Assembly (NCBI RefSeq): GCF_900113375.1
Contig: NZ_FOPC01000007.1
Location: 193,650 to 233,481, forward strand
Direction of reading: 5' to 3'
DNA length: 39,832 nt
DNA from: Algoriphagus hitonicola
GTDB taxonomy: Bacteria > Bacteroidota > Bacteroidia > Cytophagales > Cyclobacteriaceae
The notes beneath the pieces were generated by a model. That model made no database searches. It saw only the letters and a program-made list of their open reading frames with translations, and was not told the DNA's origin. Shown piece by piece: positions 7,412 to 16,800 of this stretch. The position numbers were made by a program, and so were the translations under genes. The first letter of the stretch is position 1, and each line of letters begins with the position of its first letter.

Positions 7412-7486
7412 ACCGACGAAAGATCAAGGTATTGGCCAATCGATAGTATTTTTCAACCGGTAAAGAGCCCGCCGGGTTTTAGGGCT
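7392..7486 (+). repeat. Leader repeat, copy 3
   Basis: Identical to 1-95. The hairpin is GAGCCC 7465-7470 with GGGCTC 7482-7487, fully Watson-Crick here. The CCGG-CCGG pseudoknot option is also present. It ends 23 nt before the ATG of peptide F. Confidence 0.85.
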
Positions 7487-7509
7487 CACCAACGTAAATT
7501 CTTTTCAAA

Positions 7510-7716
7510 ATGAAGATAATTAAATTAGTTTTATGTCTCTTATCCTTCTTGGTTTTAAGTGTTTCCCCATTGATCTTAACTGCTCAGAACTGTGGGTATA
7601 TCCAATTGGGTTACAATATTAAAATTAACGGAAAGGATGTTTGTGTATTGGATAATGTTTCACGTGAATGTTATTCCATTGTTGATCCATGTCCAGTAAA
7701 AACAATCGGAGGATAA
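7510..7716 (+). CDS. Secreted Cys-rich peptide F (four mature cysteines)
   Basis: A 68-residue precursor whose ATG follows leader copy 3. The signal peptide has Lys2 and Lys5, then a long hydrophobic stretch, with cleavage probably after TAQ near residue 26. The mature peptide has four cysteines (28, 45, 54, 61) and ends KTIGG, recalling EIGG, EIG and IGT at the ends of the other peptides. A strong terminator and propeller F follow, the same order as at the other loci. The central sequence is unlike the others, so this is a paralogous slot with a different mature peptide. Function is unknown. Confidence 0.75.
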   Translation: MKIIKLVLCLLSFLVLSVSPLILTAQNCGYIQLGYNIKINGKDVCVLDNVSRECYSIVDPCPVKTIGG

Positions 7717-7729
7717 TTAAATTTAGGAT

Positions 7730-7762
7730 TCCTGCCCTTTAAAAACAAAGGGCAGGATTTTT
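7730..7762 (+). terminator. Intrinsic terminator after peptide F
   Basis: A perfect 11-bp stem (7730-7740 with 7747-7757, TCCTGCCCTTT/AAAGGGCAGGA), a 6-nt A-rich loop and TTTTT at 7758-7762. It is a textbook rho-independent terminator placed between peptide and propeller. Confidence 0.9.
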
Positions 7763-7775
7763 CTGAAAGAGTAAT

Positions 7776-8960
7776 ATGAGAAATAACCTGTCCAAATTTA
7801 TTTTTATTACTTTATTTTCTTGTGGTGGAAATGAAATGAACTTCTCTTATCAAAGAGAAGTAATACCCAATTTAGAATTTTCAGAATTAACACTAGATAA
7901 GACTGAATCAGTTGGAGTCTATATAAATTTTGAAACACCTCTAATTCTACCAATTCCAGTTTTTTCGAGAGATTCATCGGTCGTTATTTTTGATTTTGGC
8001 GATAGAAAAATCAAACAGTTTTTTGAGGGAGGCGAAAGAACAATTGATCCTCTAGGTGATGGCCCAAATAAAATTCAAGGACAGATTATTGAAGGCGTTG
8101 GGTTGTCTTCTAACCATGATGAATTATTCATCGCATCAAATTCTACCATAAGAAAGTTTGATTTTAAAACTAACTCTTTTAATGAAGAAATAGAAGATAG
8201 TTTTGAAAATTGTGATTCTTTCGATGCCATGTTTTATGAGATTTTTTATAAAGTTTCTGGAAAAGATAGCGTAATTATTTCTCAGAATGGAAACCCTTGC
8301 TTTCCATTGAAGGAATTAGGTAATTCATTTGATCCTAATGATTTGAGTCAAAAGAATTTTGTTCGGATAAAATCCATAAATAATAAAAATTATGATTATT
8401 CGCTTAAATTTCCATCAAATTTAAGTTTGGATAAAGCTTATGAGCGATTTAAGTTTCACTTCACTTATAATGAAGTGAATGATAGATATTATGTTATGTT
8501 TAATCCTCTGAAATATTTGTATGAGTATAAATTCAATTTTTCAAAAAGTAAATTTATATTAACTAATTTATTTGACTTAGATCTTCCAAGAAGTAACCAA
8601 GAGATTGAATATATTATTAAGAATAATTTTGGTTCTTCCGAAATTAGCAAAGCTTTAGATTATAATTTTGAGTTACAATTCATTAAATCATCAGAAAATT
8701 ATGTATTTATACTGTACCAGCCATCCAAAGATATAATTTATGATGATCCAAATGAAGCGCCATTTTCTTCCCATTATTTTATTTCTATAATGGATTTAAG
8801 TACCGAAGAATTAAAAACTTATTCCATCGATTATAATGAATTTCAATTTTTGGGTGCTTTGCAAGATCAGGTTTGGCTCTATGATATTCTTAATTCTAAT
8901 GAATCAGGAAAAACTCAAATAAAAGTAGTTAGTGTTGATGAATTGACCTCGATTAAGTGA
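7776..8960 (+). CDS. 6-bladed beta-propeller-like lipoprotein F
   Basis: A 394-residue lipoprotein with a short signal peptide and lipobox LFSC (Cys16). The segment VVIFDFGDRKIKQFFEGGERTIDPLGDGPNKI contains the blade-then-GxGPxx pattern typical of BF3164/DUF5128-type propellers. Later blades include ELFIASNSTIRKFDF, YYVMFNPLKYLYEYKF and QVWLYDILN. It begins 14 bp after the terminator following peptide F. A 155-bp gap separates it from the intact thioesterase. Its AT-rich composition matches the other cassette genes and contrasts with the thioesterase. Function is unknown; it probably binds a peptide or glycan at the envelope. Confidence 0.75.
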   Translation: MRNNLSKFIFITLFSCGGNEMNFSYQREVIPNLEFSELTLDKTESVGVYINFETPLILPIPVFSRDSSVVIFDFGDRKIKQFFEGGERTIDPLGDGPNKIQGQIIEGVGLSSNHDELFIASNSTIRKFDFKTNSFNEEIEDSFENCDSFDAMFYEIFYKVSGKDSVIISQNGNPCFPLKELGNSFDPNDLSQKNFVRIKSINNKNYDYSLKFPSNLSLDKAYERFKFHFTYNEVNDRYYVMFNPLKYLYEYKFNFSKSKFILTNLFDLDLPRSNQEIEYIIKNNFGSSEISKALDYNFELQFIKSSENYVFILYQPSKDIIYDDPNEAPFSSHYFISIMDLSTEELKTYSIDYNEFQFLGALQDQVWLYDILNSNESGKTQIKVVSVDELTSIK

Positions 8961-9115
8961 GTTCTTTCACATTTTCAATTTTTATCTAGTGAATTCTAAA
9001 TGTTCGTGTGGATATTTTAATAGTTGGATTAACTGATTGCTTTTAAAGAAAGGTTTGAAGCTATTCTTAGGGTTCTGTTTTGACTATTAACTATATTGAC
9101 CCAAAAAACTCTCCT

Positions 9116-9592
9116 ATGAACACCCTACACAAAACCTCCTTTCAATTTATCAGTGAGCCTTCCGATGTGAATTTTGGAGGGAAAGTCCATGGTGGTGTCG
9201 TCATGAAGTGGATCGATCAGGCGGCCTACACCTGTGCCCGCACCTGGTCGGAAACCTACTGTGTGACGGTCTATGTGGGTGGAATCCATTTTTACAAGCC
9301 CATTAATATCGGTGAAGTGGTCAAAATCGATGCGGCGGTGATTTATACCGGAAACTCCAGCATTCATATTATGGTGGAGGTGTACTCACGAGATTTTTCG
9401 GAAAAGGAATTTGAAAAGAAAACCCACTGCATTATCATCTTTGTCTCGGTCGATGAACATGGCGAACCCCAAAAAGTGAAGCCTTGGATTCCCCAGACTC
9501 CTCAAGAAATCAAGCTTCAGGAATACGCCAAAAAGCTAAAAACCTTACGTGAAGAAATCCATGAGGAAATGCGGCCATTTTTTAATGAATAA
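9116..9592 (+). CDS. Acyl-CoA thioesterase, hotdog fold
   Basis: A 158-residue protein predicted to hydrolyse acyl-CoA to free acid and CoA in the cytoplasm. The hotdog thioesterase signature is clear near the N-terminus: N19, GGKVHGG (His25) and Asp34 in WIDQAA, with the central helix after HGG. A charged C-terminal extension (about 120-158) is typical of YciA/ACOT-like Bacteroidota proteins. ATG 9116 is chosen over TTG 9080 because the truncated copy at 5750 shares sequence only from here. It is the intact source or sister of that scrap and marks the right edge of the cassette array. Its composition is more GC-rich than the propellers. Confidence 0.85.
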   Translation: MNTLHKTSFQFISEPSDVNFGGKVHGGVVMKWIDQAAYTCARTWSETYCVTVYVGGIHFYKPINIGEVVKIDAAVIYTGNSSIHIMVEVYSRDFSEKEFEKKTHCIIIFVSVDEHGEPQKVKPWIPQTPQEIKLQEYAKKLKTLREEIHEEMRPFFNE

Positions 9593-9747
9593 AAACTTTT
9601 CGAAATCTTCAGCTACAGATTTTTCCGTTGAAATTTGATACAAAATCCTTCTAAGATTTAAAATTCACTTTTTTTAACAGCTTTTTTTTAGGCTTTTTTT
9701 GATTCAATTCAATAAATTACTTTATTAGGGTTCTAACGATTATTTAG

Positions 9748-10818
9748 ATGAAAAATCTCCACTATTTCGCCCTGATCTTTTTGATGGGCTTCAGTTTTTC
9801 TTGTCAGGAAGACACCGAAAAGCAGGAAGAAATACCAGCAGAATCTTTTAGAAACGAAGTCGCAGCGACCGAAGTCCGGGTAGCTACTGCAGAGACCAAA
9901 AGCTTTGATTACCTCATCAATGCCACAGGGAAACTCGAGGCGGCGGCACAGGTCAAAGCTGTGATCGAGCAGGCAGGCTATCTAATCGAATTGCCGATCC
10001 GAGAAGGTCAGACGGTAAGCAAAGGGCAGGTAATTGCCCGATTAAATGCCGATGAGGCTCAGATTCGATTAGAGAAAGCCAAAATCGCGCTTCGAAATGC
10101 CCAAGCAGCCTTCGAAAATGATAAGTTGGGTTTTTCTCGGGATTTTGAATCGAGCGATGAGGAGCGAAAGAAATTTCTCGAGGAACAGCTCAAAGCAAAA
10201 AACGGGGTGTTTTTAGCTGAAATTGAGCTCAAAGAAGCCGAATTTAATTTGGAACGCACTGAGGTCAAAGCTCCGATAGCAGGAAAAATCGCCGATCTTA
10301 AATTTAAGGAGGGAAGCTTGATCAGTAGCAATGCTGAACTTTGCGAAATCCTCAGCACGAATAGGCTGGAGCTCCGAGTCAAAGTCCTCGAATCCGATAT
10401 TGGTCTGATTTCTATCAATCAGAAAGCGGAAGTTTACCCTGTGTCCAACTCCCAAACTGCCCTGGAGGGAAGAGTGCTGGGAATCAATCCCAAAGTGGAC
10501 GAAGGAGGATTGGTCGAGGTAGTGATCCGTCTTACTTCGAGTGCTAATCTCCTTCCGGGAATGAATGCCCGAGCAATTATCCGAGCTCCGCAGTCTAACT
10601 CACTCGTGGTACCCAAGGATGCAGTAGTCTATCGCTCCGGTCGGGCAGTAGTCTTTACTATAGAGGATAACGAATCCCGCTGGAACTATGTAGAAGTGGG
10701 TAAAGACAATGGACAAGAGATCGAGATACTTGAGGGAATCCCCTCCGGAAGTACCGTCATCACGACCAATAATCTACAGCTGGCACATCAGGCTCCGGTC
10801 CAAATCGTAACAGAATAA
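9748..10818 (+). CDS. RND efflux periplasmic adaptor lipoprotein
   Basis: A 356-residue membrane-fusion protein of HlyD/AcrA type, linking an RND permease to an outer-membrane channel. The signal peptide ends in FSFSC, so Cys19 is probably lipidated. The biotinyl-lipoyl-like half-motifs flank a long coiled-coil hairpin (about residues 105-170, rich in Glu/Lys/Ala): IREGQTVSKGQVIARL before it and VKAPIAGKIADLKFKEGSLI after it. A beta-barrel and a membrane-proximal domain (VVPKDAVVYRSGRAVVFTI) complete it. The first permease starts 3 bp downstream, so the genes form an operon. The substrate cannot be told from sequence. Confidence 0.9.
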   Translation: MKNLHYFALIFLMGFSFSCQEDTEKQEEIPAESFRNEVAATEVRVATAETKSFDYLINATGKLEAAAQVKAVIEQAGYLIELPIREGQTVSKGQVIARLNADEAQIRLEKAKIALRNAQAAFENDKLGFSRDFESSDEERKKFLEEQLKAKNGVFLAEIELKEAEFNLERTEVKAPIAGKIADLKFKEGSLISSNAELCEILSTNRLELRVKVLESDIGLISINQKAEVYPVSNSQTALEGRVLGINPKVDEGGLVEVVIRLTSSANLLPGMNARAIIRAPQSNSLVVPKDAVVYRSGRAVVFTIEDNESRWNYVEVGKDNGQEIEILEGIPSGSTVITTNNLQLAHQAPVQIVTE

Positions 10819-10821
10819 ACT

Positions 10822-13800
10822 ATGGTTCGATTTTTACTTGCCCGTCCCATTGCGGTTTTCATGACATTTTTTGCCTTGATGGTTTTTTCCTTCATCGTTT
10901 TGCGGATGTTGCCGATATCGCTGCTTCCGCCGATCGATGTGCCTCAGATTGTAGTCAAGGTAAACTATCCCAATGCCTCTCCCGAAGCCATCGAGCAGAA
11001 TGTACTCAGTAACATTCGCGAAGGACTGATTACGCTTAATGGACTGGAGGAAATGGACTCCAAAGCCGGTTCCGAAGTCGGGACCATCCGATTGACTTTT
11101 GACTATTCGACACAGATGGAGCTGGCCTACATTGATGTCAATGAAAAAATCGACCGCATTACCAATTCCCTGCCGGAAGGACTCACTCGTCCTGAGGTCA
11201 TCCGAATCAACACTTCGGATATTCCTGTGGCCCGCGTTCAGGTGATCCCGAAAGAAGGAGTGGATGAAATAGAAGTCAGTCTCTTGGCAGAAAACGTCCT
11301 GAAAAAACGCATCGAGCAGCTGCCCGGGGTTTCTCTGGTGGATATCAATGGCAAAAAGGAACGAATTATCACGGTCGAGCCGAATGAGGATGCGATCCGT
11401 GCTCTGGGCATGACCCAGCAAGATGTGATCTCGGCGATCGAGGCGGGAAATTCCGAATTGCCGGGTGTCTCAGTGAAGGATGGACAGTTCCGATATTATC
11501 TCCGATTAGCAACCCGGGTGGATACGCCCTCAGATATCGAATCACTGCCTGTGTCATCACCCAATGGGGCGATCATACCCTTGGGAAGATTGGCTAAAGT
11601 CTCCTATCAGGCTAAAGAAATGCTGGGGTATCATTTGTTTGGAGAAAAAGAAGCCTTGGTCATTACCGTGCATAAGCAGGCGGCCGCCAAAATGAACGAG
11701 CTAATGCCAGAGCTAAAAGATGCGCTGGAGCTTTTTCGAGAGGATTATCCTCAGGTAGAATTTGACCTGACCCAGGACCAGTCCAATTTGCTCAATGCCG
11801 CCATTTCCAATCTTCAAACTTCGCTCTTGTTTGGTGGGATTTTCGCCTTTGGCGTGCTTTTTCTCTTTATGAAAGACTATCGGCTTCCGCTGATTATAGG
11901 GGTGAGTTTGCCCTCTTCTCTGCTGATTTCCTTCTTGGTCTTTTATTTCTTTGATATTTCGATCAATATCATTTCTCTGTCTGGATTGGCACTGGGAATC
12001 GGGATGCTGATTGATAATGCAATCATCGTTTTGGATAATATTACCCGAAAGCGGGAAGCTGGCCTTTCGCTTTTTGAGGCCTGTGTTTCCGGGGTGGATG
12101 AAGTGATGAGTGCCTTGATCAGTTCGGTATTGACGACACTTTCGGTTTTTGTGCCGTTGGTATTCTTGAGCGGGATTTCCGGGGCATTATTTTATGATCA
12201 GGCTATCGCAGTAACCGCTATTTTGTCGGTGTCGCTTTTGGTAGCATTTGTCCTTTTGCCTTTGCTGTATTTTATCTTTTTTACCCGGAGCAAAAAAGCG
12301 GAAGATTCGGGAGAGAATCCATTTTTCCAGCGGGTATTGGGGCTATATGAAAGAGGCTATAATTTGGTTTTTAGCAACAAGGGGATGGCAATGGGACTAT
12401 TTATAATTTTAATTCCCCTCGGACTGGCTATTGCTTTCATCTTGGGGACTGAAGGCTTGCCCCCAATCGAAAAAACCGATGCAACTTTGGAAATCGATTG
12501 GAATGAGCCGATCTCGGCCTCTGAAAACAAAGATCGTATAGCAACGCTAATGCAGGCCATGCGGGGACAATACCAAAAGGCCGAAGCCGATGTCGGAGTT
12601 CGTCAGTTTTTGTTATTTGATGGGGAAAATTCCATTCAACAGTCCTTGCTTTATTTTCTTTTTGAGGGATTGGAAGAAAAAGATCAAATGCTCAATAGTC
12701 TGGATTCCTATGTCCGGGAAAATTATCCGGGAGCTAATTTCAAACTCGGCGATGCTCCCAATGCATTTGATCAGTTGTTTAGCTCAAATATGCCTTTTTA
12801 TGAAGTGCGATGGAAGGATTTGACAGGGAAAGAACCGATTCCTGAAGAGAAAATGGATCCCTGGCTGAGTGAGTTTCCAACCGAGGAATGGGAGCGGGGT
12901 CCGGGCTTGCAAAAAGAGGCTTCGGTGGTTTTCACGCTTAGAGCAGATCGCTTGGCCACCTATCAGATCCCTGTGGATCAGGTGCAGGAGCAGCTTTCCC
13001 GACTATTTGGCTCTTTTACGATTACAGACATTCGCCGATTTGGAGAAGTGACTCCGATCAGGCTCAAAGAGTCTGAGGCTCGATTCGAGGACTTGCTGCG
13101 TTCTACTCAGATTACAGGATCGGACTCGACATTTTACACCTTGGGGGAATTTGTAGATTACCGCTATGAAGATCAATACAAGTTTGTCACAGCAGATAAA
13201 GGAGGAATTTACCAATCTGTTTTGGTGACTGAAAACAATCCTGATGAGCTTGCCCCGGACTTTATCCGCTGGGGTGCTGATCGGAATATGGGAGTGGAAA
13301 TGGTCGGCCAATATTTTCGGGACCGGGAGAATATTCAGCAGCTGATCGGGATTTTGATTATCTCAGTTCTGCTGTTGTATTTTATTTTGGCTGCACAATT
13401 TGAAAGTTTTATTCAGCCCCTGATTGTGGTACTGACTTTACCGCTGGGAATAGGGGGGGCATTTGTGGTCCTTTTGGCCGCGGGCTCTTCGCTCAATGTC
13501 ATGTCTGCTATCGGACTGGTGGTGATGCTGGGAATCATGGTGAATGATGCGATTTTAAAGATTGATACGATTAATCGATTGAGAAAGGATTATGTCGAAA
13601 GTCCCGAAATCAATCCCGGAGTAGCTTTGGAAATGGCGATTCATCGAGCGGGACAGATCCGACTCAAGCCTATCTTGATGACTTCGATCACGACGATTTT
13701 GGCATTGATTCCGATTATTTTCAGTTCGGGATTGGGTGCGGATTTGCAACGGCCACTGGTGTATTCGGTGATTGGTGGATTGACCTTGGGAACGATCACC

Positions 13801-13866
13801 GCGATTTATTTCGTGCCTTTGGCGTATTGGTTTTTTGTGTCCAAGAAAAAATTGAAGGAGGGGTAA
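10822..13866 (+). CDS. RND efflux permease, subunit 1 (AcrB/HAE1 type)
   Basis: A 1014-residue proton-driven inner-membrane exporter of usual length for the family. The N-terminal helix (LARPIAVFMTFFALMVF) precedes the porter region, beginning LPPIDVPQIVVKVNYPNASP. Helix 4 carries GIGMLIDNAIIVLDN, where the proton-relay aspartate is kept in a D-N version of the classical D-D pair. Helices near residues 340-480 and 835-1000 form the two transmembrane repeats (FESFIQPLIVVLTLPLGIGG, VNDAILKIDTINR). It lies between the adaptor and a second permease whose ATG is 2 bp beyond its stop. It may form a heteromeric pump with that permease, by analogy with MdtBC; this is inference. Confidence 0.9.
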   Translation: MVRFLLARPIAVFMTFFALMVFSFIVLRMLPISLLPPIDVPQIVVKVNYPNASPEAIEQNVLSNIREGLITLNGLEEMDSKAGSEVGTIRLTFDYSTQMELAYIDVNEKIDRITNSLPEGLTRPEVIRINTSDIPVARVQVIPKEGVDEIEVSLLAENVLKKRIEQLPGVSLVDINGKKERIITVEPNEDAIRALGMTQQDVISAIEAGNSELPGVSVKDGQFRYYLRLATRVDTPSDIESLPVSSPNGAIIPLGRLAKVSYQAKEMLGYHLFGEKEALVITVHKQAAAKMNELMPELKDALELFREDYPQVEFDLTQDQSNLLNAAISNLQTSLLFGGIFAFGVLFLFMKDYRLPLIIGVSLPSSLLISFLVFYFFDISINIISLSGLALGIGMLIDNAIIVLDNITRKREAGLSLFEACVSGVDEVMSALISSVLTTLSVFVPLVFLSGISGALFYDQAIAVTAILSVSLLVAFVLLPLLYFIFFTRSKKAEDSGENPFFQRVLGLYERGYNLVFSNKGMAMGLFIILIPLGLAIAFILGTEGLPPIEKTDATLEIDWNEPISASENKDRIATLMQAMRGQYQKAEADVGVRQFLLFDGENSIQQSLLYFLFEGLEEKDQMLNSLDSYVRENYPGANFKLGDAPNAFDQLFSSNMPFYEVRWKDLTGKEPIPEEKMDPWLSEFPTEEWERGPGLQKEASVVFTLRADRLATYQIPVDQVQEQLSRLFGSFTITDIRRFGEVTPIRLKESEARFEDLLRSTQITGSDSTFYTLGEFVDYRYEDQYKFVTADKGGIYQSVLVTENNPDELAPDFIRWGADRNMGVEMVGQYFRDRENIQQLIGILIISVLLLYFILAAQFESFIQPLIVVLTLPLGIGGAFVVLLAAGSSLNVMSAIGLVVMLGIMVNDAILKIDTINRLRKDYVESPEINPGVALEMAIHRAGQIRLKPILMTSITTILALIPIIFSSGLGADLQRPLVYSVIGGLTLGTITAIYFVPLAYWFFVSKKKLKEG

Positions 13867-13867
13867 G

Positions 13868-16800
13868 ATGACACCATTTCGCGTACTGATATCTTTTATT
13901 GTAGTGGGGATCATGGGTTTTGCAGTGATTCCACTTCTTTCGGTGGATTTGAATCCTCGAGAGCGGGAACCCGTGCTGAGTATTTCGTATGGGATTCCCC
14001 GATCTTCACCAGAAATTATCGAAAAACTGGCCACTTCCCCTCTGGAAGGAGCTTTTTCCCAACTTTCGGAGCTCAAAAAAATCAACTCGATTTCCAATTA
14101 CGATCGGGGATCGATTACACTTCGATTTGACAAAAAGGCCGATATGGAGCTAAAGCGGTTTGAAGTGCTTTCGCTGATCCGTCAAATCTATCCCCAGCTT
14201 GATAGTCGGCTGAGTTATCCCACTGTTTCCCAAAGTGAACAGGTTCGAAATACCGAGAAAACACCTATTTTGACCTATTCGGTTAATGGTCCTTTTGCGG
14301 CATTTGAAATCAAAAAAATCACCGAGGATGTCCTAAAGCCGGCCTTGACGCGGTTCGAAGAGGTGGAGGAAGTGACGGTTCGCGGAGCTACAGATCTGCA
14401 ACTTTTTATCACCTTTGATATCCAAAAACTGCAATCCTATGGACTCACAAGAGGTCAATTAAGCAGTCAAATCAACAGTGCCTTTGGACAGAATTATCCC
14501 GGGGCGGTCTTGAATAATGAAGGCAAAATGCTCTTTGTCAAGGTCGATCGATCCCTCCAGGATATGGACCAATTGGAAAATCTGCCGATTACCCAGGTGG
14601 ATGGCAAGGACATTTTTCTCCGGGATGTCGCCAAATTGACTTTGGAGGAGGCGGAAGCTTCCAGTTATTTCCGGATCAACGGGAATAATTCAGTGACGCT
14701 GACGGTATTCAATCGAGATGGAGTCAATAAGGTCCTGCTGGCAAAAAATCTGAAAACTGCGATTGAAAACGCCAAAGTTCTACTTCCAGCGGGTTTTGAT
14801 GTTCGGCTGGAGCGAGACGACACGGAGTTTTTGGAAAAGGAGCTGGATAAGATTTACAAGAGATCGGGGCTTTCGATCCTGATTTTGATTGTTTTTATCT
14901 TTTTGATCAACCGAAATCTCAAGTATTTATCAGTTCTCTTTTTGGGCATTGTGATCAATTTGAGTTTGTGCGCCATTGTCCTGTATTTCCTTAAAGTGGA
15001 TATTCACCTTTATTCCCTGGCGGGTTTGACGATTAGTTTTGGGCTGATTGTGGACAATGCGATCATAATGATTGATCATTTGCACAAGCATAAAAACCGC
15101 AAAGTTTTTGTGGCACTATTGGCCGCTTCCCTGACTACGATTGCCGCCTTGATGATTGTGTTTTTTCTCCCAGAGGAGGATCAGAAAAATCTAACGGAGT
15201 TTTCCATCGTGGTTTCGGTGATGTTGGGAATTTCCCTATTGATCGCCTTGGTTTTCACACCGGCATTTTACGAATTACTCTTTAAAGAATCTGCAAAAAA
15301 AGGGAGAAAGCTGACTATCCCAAAATTGCGTAAGCGAGTCAATTACCTGCGCCGATTTGAAAATTCCATCAGCTGGACGGCCCGCTATCGAAAGGCTTTT
15401 ATCATTGGTCTAATCTTGCTTTTTGGTTTGCCGATATTCTATTTGCCGGCAAGCTGGGAGGATCAGGAGTGGTACAATAAATCCATCGGTAATACCTTTT
15501 ATCAGGAGGAAATCCGACCCTATGTGGACAAGGCTTTAGGCGGTTCTCTTAGGATGTTTGTTCGGGGCGTTTTTGAAAAAAGCTCCTACCGCGAAGCCGC
15601 CAAAACCCGACTTTACGTCTCTGCCCGCTTGCCTTTTGGCAATACCCTGGATCAGATGGATTTTATCATGCGGGAGTTTGAGGCTTATCTCAAGGACGTG
15701 GAGGGAATCGATAAATTTGTGACCACAGTCTATTCCGGACAGCAGGGAAGTATTGAGATTACCTTCAAAGAAGCTTACGAAACTTCCGCTTTGCCCTATC
15801 AGCTCAAAGGGAAACTGTCAGTGAAATCCACCGATTGGAGTGGGGCCCAATGGAATATTTACGGCGTGGGTCAGGGATTTTATACCGGAGGTGGGGGAGA
15901 AGGGATTCCGTCCTTCAGGGTGACGATGAAGGGCTATAATTTTGACGAACTGGAGCGTCAGGCAGAGATTTTGGCCGAAAAGCTTTTAAAGCATAAGCGG
16001 ATTCAGGAAGTGAATACCAATGAGCGCCTATCCTGGGGTGAGCAGAAGACTGAGGAATATGTACTTCGACTCGATCAGAATCAGATCGCACTGGGAAAAA
16101 CCAATCAGTATCAACTGATCAATACTATGCTGGACCTCAGCAAACCGCAGGGTGCCACGGGCGGCCTGACACTGGAAGATAAAAACTATGGGTTGGTGAT
16201 CCGAGAAGCCAATTCGGATGATTTTAGCAAGTTTGACCTGGAGCAAAAGGGGCTGATTGGTGGCGAAAACAGAATTTACAAAATCTCCGATTTTGGCACC
16301 TTGACTAAAGAGACGACGACCAATGCGCTGAATAAAGAAGATCGGCAGTATATCCGAGCAGTTGCTTTTGAGTATATGGGTTCGGCCAAGTTTGGCAATG
16401 AGTACCTCAATGAAGTCCTGGAGGAAATGGAACAAATCATGCCTATTGGATATACGGCGGACAAGCAAACCTGGTCTTTCAGCTACGAAAAGGCCAAGCG
16501 ACAATATGCGCTGATAGGATTGTTAATCGTGGGGATTTTTATGATTTGTGCGGTTTTATTTGAAAATCTCAAGCAGCCACTGTACATCATTGCCATCATA
16601 CCAATCAGCTTTATTGGGTTGTTTTTGATTTTTTCCCTTTTTGATTTCTATTTTGATCAGGGAGGATATGCGGCCTTTGTGATGCTGGGAGGCTTGGCGG
16701 TCAATGCCGGGATTTTTATCGTCAATGATCTGAATAATCGATCGACAGGCAATTACAACCGGAATGTGCTGAAATCCGTAGCGGGCAAAGCGATCCCGAT

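Larger units (their letters stand above)
6938..7509 (+). repeat. About 570-bp duplicated block, copy 2
   Basis: The second copy of the block at 3620-4198: propeller E 3' end, RlpA fragment, spacer and leader. Here the propeller end is attached to an intact gene. The two copies bracket propeller D plus propeller E and could recombine with each other, deleting or duplicating about 3.3 kb. Confidence 0.85.

Noticed and set aside
1..7486. Leader repeats as a CRISPR array or integron attC sites
   Set aside because: Three copies spaced 3-4 kb apart, each tied to a peptide start, with no regular spacers; no attC core sites or integrase seen.
10834..11421. Long minus-strand open frame inside the RND permease gene
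   Set aside because: Antisense shadow of a clear coding gene, with low-complexity His/Arg-rich composition and no family resemblance. Other long antisense frames inside the RND, E1 and oxidoreductase genes were dropped for the same reason.
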